This document shows, piece by piece, positions 13,139 through 18,535 of a stretch of 18,535 bases of DNA; position 1 is the first letter of the stretch, and each line of letters starts with the position of its first letter. The translations under genes and the position numbers were made by a program. Source of the stretch: Thermoplasmata archaeon (GTDB taxonomy: Archaea; Thermoplasmatota; Thermoplasmata; Thermoplasmatales; GCA-001856825); the NCBI GenBank assembly GCA_021792355.1, contig JAJYUV010000017.1, positions 1-18,535 of the forward strand, in the 5' to 3' direction. The notes beneath the pieces are model-generated. The model worked only from the letters and a program-made list of their open reading frames with translations, was not told the DNA's origin and made no database searches.

Positions 13139-13660
13139 TCATCCTACCCATTCGAGAATGGCGCTGTCACCTCTGCCAGTGATTCTGACTAATCCATCTA
13201 CTACCAACGATCTTACACTTGCATTCTGAGAACCACTCTTTTTGTACCCCTTTGATAACACGTGCGCAACTAGTTCGTACATCTTTACTTTTTTTCTGTC
13301 TTTAATAAAATTCATAATTTCATTAGCCTGGGTGCCTGCCATTTGCCTTTCGCGCCTAAACTGAGATATGTACTTTGGCTGGTTTGTGTTTTTCAATGGA
13401 TCGCCTCCCTTGTTCCTAGGCTCATTCTTGATGATTGGAGTTGATGTTTCGGCACAGCTTCTGATTTGAAGTTCGATTGAGTGTAGTTCGCCCTTCTCGT
13501 TCTTAGTGTAACTTCCATTTATGTTTTGGTATCCCTTAATAATGTCCCAAGAAAATTCATCCCATTGGTAGAACTCTTCGTGCGTTTTTCTTCCGGATAG
13601 AGTCTCTACCTCAGACAGTAGCTTTACGCCTTCTTTAGAAAATACTACATTTCCTTCCAT
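13139..13660 (-). CDS. Unknown protein with C-terminal winged-helix-like region
   Basis: I do not recognise a family for this 173-residue protein. Residues 1-75 are mixed strand and helix. A polar linker follows (about 76-100: NEPRNKGGDPLKNTNQPKYI). From about 105, QANEIMNFIKDRKKVKMYEL leads to VAHVLSKGYKKSGSQNASVR and SLVVDGLVRITGRGD, which reads like helix, helix, recognition helix and a beta wing, so DNA binding is likely. It has its own promoter: a TATA-like box at 13681-13690 about 25 bases before ATG 13660, and a perfect 14-bp palindrome 10 bases further up, a probable operator for this or another regulator. It is separated from parA by 120 bp that hold the partition repeats. Confidence 0.65.
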   Translation of the reverse strand: MEGNVVFSKEGVKLLSEVETLSGRKTHEEFYQWDEFSWDIIKGYQNINGSYTKNEKGELHSIELQIRSCAETSTPIIKNEPRNKGGDPLKNTNQPKYISQFRRERQMAGTQANEIMNFIKDRKKVKMYELVAHVLSKGYKKSGSQNASVRSLVVDGLVRITGRGDSAILEWVG

Positions 13661-13680
13661 AGTCCCTATAGTATTAATGA

Positions 13681-13690
13681 GAATATAACA
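13681..13690 (-). promoter_or_regulatory. TATA-like box of 13139-13660 gene
   Basis: TGTTATATTC on the minus strand has its centre 25 bases from ATG 13660, fitting a leaderless start. Confidence 0.5.
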
Positions 13691-13699
13691 TTTACTATA

Positions 13700-13713
13700 G
13701 TTGCTATAGCAAC
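13700..13713. promoter_or_regulatory. Perfect palindrome, probable operator
   Basis: GTTGCTATAGCAAC reads the same on both strands and lies between the HerA gene end and the TATA-like box of the next gene. Further CTATAG hexamers occur at 13666-13671 and 13695-13700, one on each side of the box. Confidence 0.6.
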
Positions 13714-13725
13714 ATAGCCTTTAGA

Positions 13726-15501
13726 TTACTTAGACCGATTCCTTTCTGGCGCCTCAAGGAGTATTCTGAAGGAATCTAATGTGACAACAAAGACCTTCTG
13801 GCCTAAGTTTGAGTACTTCTCGATTAGGTCTTTGTTTGGCACGACTATTATCACTCTTAGGTTTGTGTTGCTTATCCTATCTTTCAAGTCTTCCATGCTG
13901 TGCTTCAATCCTGTTTCGATCTCAACCATGAAGAAGTCAGTCTCAATGTCAAATGCACTTCTTTCACCTGTTGTGGATATTCTATTGATGGTTACACCGA
14001 GTTCGTTTAGGATTCCCACAACCTGGCTTTGCATCCCAGTGTGGAGATTGGAGAGGTTCGGGCTTCTTGAATAGTACATGACTATTGGCTTCCCATCTCT
14101 GATGTATTTCACTCTGCCCACCTCGTTGTTGTTTTTTAGGTCTTCCAGTGCGGATTTCAGCTTGAGCTTCGCCTGGTCTTTTGTGATGCCGTACTTCTCG
14201 GCAATTATCTTTCCCATTTCTGTGGCATAGGACATTTTCTGGTAGAGAATTTCTAGGGTCTCCCTCCTGAAGTCGATGGTCTCCCCTCTCCCTCCGACTC
14301 CCACTTCCCTCCTTGTTTCTGATACTGCCGCGGCGACCTTTTGTGTTTCCTTGTGCTCTAATCCATTCGATACGTAGGTGAAAACAGGCGAGAATGCCGA
14401 TCCTTCAGGAAACTCTATGTCTATGAACTGTCTTGGCTGGAGTATTTCAACAGCGTATCTCATGAGTGGGTTGTATGACAGAAGGTTAAGGTCGGCGTCT
14501 CCGAGTCTGAATGTGAATTTTGTACCGAAGTTTGCCCTCATCTCAGCCAGGATGTCGATAAGATTCTGCGTGATTATCCAGAGCATCCCCTTGTCCCTTA
14601 TCTCACGGGACATTACATCGAGTATGGTGTGGTATGACTTCGTAAGGCGGTGAGCTTCGTCTATAAGGATGAGAACGTCGCTTCTCTTGTGCTCTTCCAT
14701 TTCCCCGTATATCTGCCTCAGCATAAGCTCGGCATAGAAGTTCTGGGCCTGTTTTGTCGGCAGAGATGAGAAGTCAAAGACGATACTGCCATTACCCAGT
14801 GTTACGCTTCCCATATCGGCGATTACAAGGCTTTTCACGTTCTGTTCAATGGCGTTCAATGCTTCGATCTGATTCTTGGATGCGGACCTCTTCCTCTCAC
14901 TCAGCTTCTTCATGAAATCCTTCCAACTATTGCTCTCAGAAGCAAGCTCCTGTAAGAAACCTGGAGTCTGCTGAAGTTGTATCCCCGAAGAGGTTCTCTC
15001 GCCAAAGAATGCAGTCATGTATGCCTCAGAAAAGGCGTTCACATCACTGAATGGATTGGGCAGGCATTCTTTTGCATCTATGACTGGAATCCCAAGGTGC
15101 AATTCGTGGTCGTTTGGCTTGAATGAGAATATAATTATCTCCTTGTCCCCAAATATGGATATCAGGTGAGTGGTGAGATAGCTCTTGCCCTGTCCTGACA
15201 CTCCCGTTATTGACACATTCCTGTTGCCCTTGTGGAGGATATAATCCTTGAGGGAAGATGCCTTTGGGGAGCATTCTTCTCTCCTGAATTTCCCTCTCTC
15301 GGCGTCAGGGATTATCGCGTAAGCAATTGCAGTACGTCCGGTAAACCTTTTGAGCCTTTTCTCTGGGTGATAGAATAGTCTTTCCTCGTTCCTTATGGGC
15401 AATTCGATTATGGGTCTGGATAGAACCTTCCGTGCATTGATCAGTTCAGAAAAGCCCATTTCTCGCATAATCTGACTTGGGCTTTTCAAATATTTATCCA
15501 T
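13726..15501 (-). CDS. HerA/VirB4-like DNA-pumping ATPase with nuclease-like tail
   Basis: In this 591-residue protein the ATPase core has Walker A GVSGQGKS (100-107), Walker B VLILIDEAH (276-284), a sensor strand WIITQN (308-313) and an arginine-bearing FRLGD (331-335), all typical of the HerA/FtsK superfamily (DUF87). A helix-turn-helix-like segment follows near 430-460 (AEKYGITKDQAKLKLKSALE). The last 100 residues include SAFDIETDFFMVEIETGLKH and later VIIVVPNKDLIEKY, a layout like PD-(D/E)XK nucleases though with E-x-E in place of E-x-K. Such ATPases move DNA through a pore during transfer or packaging, or work with the NurA nuclease in end processing. No nurA is present, and the gene follows a four-helix membrane protein by 7 bp, which favours a DNA-transfer role. 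Without capsid genes, packaging is less likely. Confidence 0.8.
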   Translation of the reverse strand: MDKYLKSPSQIMREMGFSELINARKVLSRPIIELPIRNEERLFYHPEKRLKRFTGRTAIAYAIIPDAERGKFRREECSPKASSLKDYILHKGNRNVSITGVSGQGKSYLTTHLISIFGDKEIIIFSFKPNDHELHLGIPVIDAKECLPNPFSDVNAFSEAYMTAFFGERTSSGIQLQQTPGFLQELASESNSWKDFMKKLSERKRSASKNQIEALNAIEQNVKSLVIADMGSVTLGNGSIVFDFSSLPTKQAQNFYAELMLRQIYGEMEEHKRSDVLILIDEAHRLTKSYHTILDVMSREIRDKGMLWIITQNLIDILAEMRANFGTKFTFRLGDADLNLLSYNPLMRYAVEILQPRQFIDIEFPEGSAFSPVFTYVSNGLEHKETQKVAAAVSETRREVGVGGRGETIDFRRETLEILYQKMSYATEMGKIIAEKYGITKDQAKLKLKSALEDLKNNNEVGRVKYIRDGKPIVMYYSRSPNLSNLHTGMQSQVVGILNELGVTINRISTTGERSAFDIETDFFMVEIETGLKHSMEDLKDRISNTNLRVIIVVPNKDLIEKYSNLGQKVFVVTLDSFRILLEAPERNRSK

Positions 15502-15508
15502 TTTTCTG

Positions 15509-15916
15509 CTACCTTTTAATTACGTAACGCCTGCTCAGGCCTACAGTAACAGTTTGTCTCTCCACTCTCACAGTTTTCGTCTCAATGAGGTATATGATCA
15601 CAACTGCCGCGATAACCCCTGCAAGTATTAGGGAGAATTCTAAACCTAGGAAGTAGTAAAGAGCCAATACGGGTGCGCCAAAGATGAATAAGATGGCCAA
15701 TGCAAGGAAAATGTAGGAAATCACGTAGTAGAGAATTATCATGAACCCTATGAGGGCTACTGCTATGCCTATTCCTCCTATGACTTCAAGAAAGATGTTT
15801 CCTGATACTGGAAGCCATATGAAGGTGTGCCAAACAGAAGGGATGTAAATCGAAGAAAATATCAGGAAAATTTCCCATAAAACACAGATGAGGCCTGCTG
15901 TTTCTTCTGTCTCCAT
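15509..15916 (-). CDS. Four-helix membrane protein
   Basis: This 135-residue protein is almost wholly hydrophobic, with helices at about 8-27, 44-66, 67-89 and 93-111. A basic tail follows (KTVRVERQTVTVGLSRRYVIKR) that should be cytoplasmic. No family is recognised. AGGTGA lies 5 nt before ATG 15916. It sits between a small soluble protein (3 bp upstream) and the HerA-like ATPase (7 bp downstream), so it could be the membrane anchor or channel subunit for that ATPase; this is an inference from position alone. Confidence 0.68.
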   Translation of the reverse strand: METEETAGLICVLWEIFLIFSSIYIPSVWHTFIWLPVSGNIFLEVIGGIGIAVALIGFMIILYYVISYIFLALAILFIFGAPVLALYYFLGLEFSLILAGVIAAVVIIYLIETKTVRVERQTVTVGLSRRYVIKR

Positions 15917-15919
15917 AAT

Positions 15920-16285
15920 TCACCTCTGCGCCCTGAATCTCTTGTTTGGAGTGAGCGTTGCCGATATTGAGGCTTCTTCTCGCTTGAATATCAGTCCTCG
16001 TCTCGTTATGACCAGATCCATCCTCAACACTGGGTTAGATTCGTACTCCACGTAACTTATGTCAGGATTCCTTTCCATGAAATCCCGGATGGCCGCTATC
16101 TGCCTTCGATCCTCGATTTCATATTGATTTACGGTGTTCTCTATGATTGTTTCCTGGAGTCTCTCAATCGTGCCCTTCTTTTGCGGGTTGGCTATCTCGT
16201 AGTGGACAATCTCTTGCGGTACGTTTTCACCATAATCTGTTTCATTGTTGCTTATAATAACTCTCTGCTTCCTACTCACTCTCAT
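15920..16285 (-). CDS. Small soluble protein of the transfer operon, unknown
   Basis: The 121 residues start basic (MRVSRKQR), then have a helical, Glu/Gln-rich middle (TIERLQETIIENTVNQYEIE, DRRQIAAIRDFMERNPD) and end in beta-like strands (YVEYESNPVLRMDLVITRRG). No membrane segment or known motif is visible. GGAGAGG sits only 3 bases before ATG 16285, so GTG 16279, at better spacing, may be the true start. It overlaps the preceding 61-residue gene by 14 bp and precedes the membrane gene by 3 bp, so it belongs to one operon with both. Confidence 0.6.
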   Translation of the reverse strand: MRVSRKQRVIISNNETDYGENVPQEIVHYEIANPQKKGTIERLQETIIENTVNQYEIEDRRQIAAIRDFMERNPDISYVEYESNPVLRMDLVITRRGLIFKREEASISATLTPNKRFRAQR

Positions 16286-16457
16286 CCTCTCCTTTAAAGA
16301 AAGCCAGCCAAGTCTGTGCCTTCGCCAGGAGTTCTTCGCCGGTAAGACTATCTGGCTCGGATAACAGTATATGTGTTAGAGGGTGATCCGGGAACTTCTT
16401 GGCGAATTGCATTTTCACCATGGAAACGTCAATTCTATTAGAGGCTGGTATCTCCAC
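16272..16457 (-). CDS. Small acidic-tailed protein, unknown
   Basis: A 61-residue frame starting with GTG 16457: an N-terminal strand, then helices KMQFAKKFPDHPLTHILLSE and SLTGEELLAKAQTWLAFFKG and an acidic end EDESE. The amphipathic helices and Trp/Phe look protein-like. It has no recognised family. A TTTAAA box near 16496 could give a short leader. It is kept because its end overlaps the next gene and it continues the spacing pattern of the operon. Confidence 0.5.
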   Translation of the reverse strand: MEIPASNRIDVSMVKMQFAKKFPDHPLTHILLSEPDSLTGEELLAKAQTWLAFFKGEDESE

Positions 16458-16513
16458 AATATTGTATCAGTTACTCGGATATCTGTCGTTTTCGCTTTAA
16501 ATACTTCAAAGAC

Positions 16514-17086
16514 CTAGATTTCGTGATTGAAGGCCTTCTTACAATACGGGCATTGATAGGCTATTGTTCCAGATATGTTGGTTTCAACTCGGCTTGTATC
16601 TGACTTATCGATATCTTCCAAGCTTTCTGCTATTCCAATTGTGAAAATTGGAACTAGATGCTCAAAGCCACATTCGGGACAGCTGAACCTTAGGTTCTCT
16701 CGTAGTATGTTCAGGACATTTGTGACTGCATCCTTTGTGAAACCTGAGTCAACTTCTTCAAGAGATTCTCTCCTCTTGCTTATCCTATGAAAAAGTGCGA
16801 TAACATCAAATTCAAGCAGGTTCATTGTTCTTCTTTTTGCTCTCTTTTTTTTGCTTTCTGAAGGTAATTCTTCAGTTAGCATCCTATAAACGAGCTTGTC
16901 AGATATCAGGTGATTTATATGCTTGTCTACAGTAGAATGGGTCATTCTCCCCTCGAAATGATTGTACAGATCATGAGTGGTAATATCTTCAAAGTCTAGA
17001 AATACATCAAGCAACTCTCTGCATCGAGGGCAGCTCAGTCCTATGTCTAACCCTAAGGTGGACAATCGTTCTTTATGTGGTTTCAC
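16514..17086 (-). CDS. Zinc-ribbon and winged-helix regulator-like protein
   Basis: This 190-residue protein holds three C-x2-C pairs: CPRC (19-22), CPECG (136-140) and CPYC (179-182). The last two, 40 residues apart, could form one ribbon; the first may pair with a second subunit or another ligand. Between them, VFLDFEDITTHDLYNHFEGR and THSTVDKHINHLISDKLVYR read as a winged helix (about 28-72), followed by a basic patch KKKRAKRRT. The likely role is DNA binding and control of the neighbouring integrase and transfer genes. It begins with GTG 17086, 13 bp after the integrase stop codon, in the same direction, so it is probably read through from the integrase promoter. Confidence 0.7.
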   Translation of the reverse strand: MKPHKERLSTLGLDIGLSCPRCRELLDVFLDFEDITTHDLYNHFEGRMTHSTVDKHINHLISDKLVYRMLTEELPSESKKKRAKRRTMNLLEFDVIALFHRISKRRESLEEVDSGFTKDAVTNVLNILRENLRFSCPECGFEHLVPIFTIGIAESLEDIDKSDTSRVETNISGTIAYQCPYCKKAFNHEI

Positions 17087-17099
17087 TTGATTCTATCAG

Positions 17100-18389
17100 T
17101 TAAAACGGCATTTTCATTATAGCCTTTCCGTTGGGCAGGACTGCCTGGAACTCGTATCCTTCGCTGAGGAGTTTCTCTATCTCGTTCATGGGAACCAGCC
17201 TCTGCTTCGAGCCGTTGCTTGCCATGGCTCCTGCCACCTTGTCTCGAAGGAGTCTCTGGAAATCGTCGTTGCTTATCTCTGTTAAGTCCATTTTGTCAAT
17301 CTCATCCGGTTTGTAACCAACTGCAGATAGGAGTTGCTGTTGCAGGTACATTCTAGCCTTATCCTCCTCGAGCTCGCTGTATCTGGTTTCAAGGAATTTT
17401 GTGCTCTTCCTGTAGGACTCCCTCATCTCTTCTATCACATCGGGGGGCAACCGCTTGTTTGTGCTGTATCTTGCCTCAATGTCTCCCTTGTGGCCCATGA
17501 TAAACTGTCTCCAAGGGTGGGATATCAAGCCCTTTGCCTCAGCGATGTCCAGTGCTGTTGAGAAATACGCCCTCAGGATATATGGACGCATCTTCAGGCC
17601 TGAGTTTTCTATTGCTTCCCGTATATCTCTTGTAACAAGGGTGGTGCGGAGGAAATCGTTTTTCTTTACTCCCCTGACATCGAACTGCAATAGTGGAGAC
17701 TCATAGGTCAGCTCTTCGCCCAGTTTCTTTCTTTCCTCAAGATACTCCTTGATATAGGTCGTGCCTTCCTCTCCTATGAAACTGAAGTACTGGTGCCTTG
17801 CTTTGCTCAGCTTGTTCTTGACAACAATCATTGCAGGGGTCTTTTCGAACTGAATCTCTTCCGATAGCTGTAAATCCTTGATATCCCCAAGCCTCAGTCC
17901 ATCTGTGCCTTCATAATCTCCCAGGGATTCTGGCCTTAAACCTGAGAATGCCATGATAGCTATGGCAACTCTCCCTCTGGAGGTGGCTTTCCTGAGGATT
18001 CTGGCAAGCTCTTCCTTACTGGGAACTCTTTCGTTAACGATCGTCGGTGTTTCGTTTTCCCCGGATATGTTAACGGTTAACTGCAAACCGATACCATTAA
18101 ACTTCAGCCACGAAAGAATGACCTTCTTGAATCTCGCTATGTATGACCCCGCTTTGCCCTCTTTCTCCATTTTCCTGACAAAATCCGTGAATTCGTACCT
18201 GAAACCCTTTTCATTATTCTTTGCCCTTTTAAGGATCTCTTTTGGATTTGTCTGGGTGAGTTCGCAATAATGGCCCAGATTCCTTAATGCCACTGTTGCT
18301 GTGAGAATCGACTTTGCCCTGAGATTCTCGTACCATCTTCTAACATCTTCATCAAGAAGCAGATCCTGGTACTTCGGCTGCATGGTCAT
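17100..18389 (-). CDS. int: Tyrosine recombinase (integrase)
   Basis: A 429-residue integrase. The N-terminal helical core-binding region (1-110) leads to the catalytic domain with SGLRPESLG (R152), a KNKLSKAR strand (K191-K196), RPYILRAYFST (R273) and MGHKGDIEARYS (H300, nucleophile Y308). The usual H-x-x-R box reads Y-x-x-R (270-273). A helical extension of about 120 residues follows Tyr308, longer than in XerD-like enzymes. The gene is whole and starts 49 bases from the tRNA 3' end on the same strand, so the attachment site lies outside it, unlike SSV-type integrases, which split on insertion. ATG 18389 has a TATA-like box centred about 26 bases upstream (18411-18419), consistent with a leaderless start. 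It heads the backbone operon that runs to the HerA-like gene. Confidence 0.93.
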   Translation of the reverse strand: MTMQPKYQDLLLDEDVRRWYENLRAKSILTATVALRNLGHYCELTQTNPKEILKRAKNNEKGFRYEFTDFVRKMEKEGKAGSYIARFKKVILSWLKFNGIGLQLTVNISGENETPTIVNERVPSKEELARILRKATSRGRVAIAIMAFSGLRPESLGDYEGTDGLRLGDIKDLQLSEEIQFEKTPAMIVVKNKLSKARHQYFSFIGEEGTTYIKEYLEERKKLGEELTYESPLLQFDVRGVKKNDFLRTTLVTRDIREAIENSGLKMRPYILRAYFSTALDIAEAKGLISHPWRQFIMGHKGDIEARYSTNKRLPPDVIEEMRESYRKSTKFLETRYSELEEDKARMYLQQQLLSAVGYKPDEIDKMDLTEISNDDFQRLLRDKVAGAMASNGSKQRLVPMNEIEKLLSEGYEFQAVLPNGKAIMKMPF

Positions 18390-18410
18390 GAGAACATAAC
18401 GAATGCCGAG

Positions 18411-18419
18411 ATAAAAAGT
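18411..18419 (-). promoter_or_regulatory. TATA-like box of integrase
   Basis: ACTTTTTAT on the minus strand is centred about 26 bases before ATG 18389. It lies between the attachment repeat and the gene, so the integrase keeps its own promoter in both integrated and circular forms. Confidence 0.5.
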
Positions 18420-18437
18420 ATTCGATTAATAGATTAA

Positions 18438-18457
18438 ATGGACCGGTCGGGATTTGA
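18438..18457. repeat. Right attachment site (within tRNA-Ala 3' end)
   Basis: This is identical to 88-107. It covers the T-loop, the 3' strand of the T-stem and the acceptor, plus the discriminator base, of tRNA-Ala and one base beyond. Strand exchange must fall inside these 20 bp. Confidence 0.93.
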
Positions 18458-18510
18458 ACCCGAGGCCTCCTGCTTGCAAAGCAGGCGATCTACCGCTGAT
18501 CTACCGGCCC
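18439..18510 (-). tRNA. tRNA-Ala (anticodon TGC)
   Basis: The minus strand folds as a 72-base tRNA without encoded CCA. The acceptor GGGCCGG pairs with CCGGTCC (one G-U), the D arm is GATC...GATC, the anticodon stem CCTGC/GCAGG encloses loop TTTGCAA with TGC, and the T arm TCGGG/CCCGA encloses TTCAAAT. The variable loop is 5 bases. No intron is seen. The last 19 bases come from the element's attachment site, so the gene stayed functional after insertion. Its promoter lies mostly beyond the window. Confidence 0.97.
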
Positions 18511-18535
18511 TGTCTCTCCGTTATATACAGACCGT

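Noticed and set aside
18069..18083. GTTAACGGTTAACTG, a near copy of the partition repeat
   Set aside because: It is a single copy inside the integrase coding sequence (Leu-Thr-Val-Asn codons) and differs from the 13-mer; chance or weak site at most.
88..18457. Provirus
   Set aside because: No capsid, portal, terminase or tail-like protein is recognisable; the HerA-like ATPase alone is not enough.

Overview
The window is archaeal DNA holding one complete integrated genetic element with about 100 bases of host chromosome on each side. The archaeal reading rests on three things: an Orc1/Cdc6 initiator, a HerA-type ATPase, and several genes with an A/T-rich TATA-like box centred about 21 to 26 bases before the start codon, as in leaderless archaeal transcripts. 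Small Cys-rich proteins and the tRNA-Ala fit a euryarchaeal (Thermoplasmata-like) or thaumarchaeal host, but the sequence does not settle the lineage.

Element boundaries: a tRNA-Ala(TGC) gene lies on the minus strand at 18439-18510. Its 3' end is repeated exactly, as a 20-bp direct repeat, at 88-107 (second copy 18438-18457). A tyrosine recombinase gene starts 49 bases from the tRNA 3' end. The element is therefore about 18,350 bp, inserted in tRNA-Ala with the tRNA and integrase both intact. The tail of a host gene, resembling a PIN domain, ends at 80.

Left half (about 110-9000), defence cargo: an OLD-family ATPase/TOPRIM nuclease (158-1885); a two-gene operon of a PD-(D/E)XK nuclease fused to an APAZ domain (3473-4915) and a short, catalytically dead Argonaute (2023-3480); a 430-bp noncoding region full of nested inverted repeats (5008-5404); two small plus-strand genes missed by a 60-aa cutoff (antitoxin-like 5447-5623 and zinc ribbon 5650-5826); and a type IIG restriction-methylation enzyme (5921-8998).

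Right half (about 9060-18389), replication, maintenance and transfer backbone: Orc1/Cdc6 with a repeat-bearing upstream region that may be an origin; a serine recombinase next to an inverted-repeat site; a small membrane/zinc-finger operon; ParA plus a small ParB-like protein flanked by repeated GTTAGCGGTTAAC sites; a winged-helix-like protein behind a perfect 14-bp palindrome; and a tight operon running from the integrase through a zinc-ribbon regulator and small and membrane proteins to a HerA/VirB4-like ATPase. No capsid or other virion gene is recognisable, so an integrative plasmid is the best description.

Overall logic: the integrase inserts and excises the element, Orc1/Cdc6 and ParA/ParB maintain the circle, the HerA-membrane operon may move DNA, and the left half protects the host cell, and so the element, from competing DNA. 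The most notable items are the archaeal short Argonaute-nuclease-APAZ operon and the highly structured noncoding segment just upstream of it.
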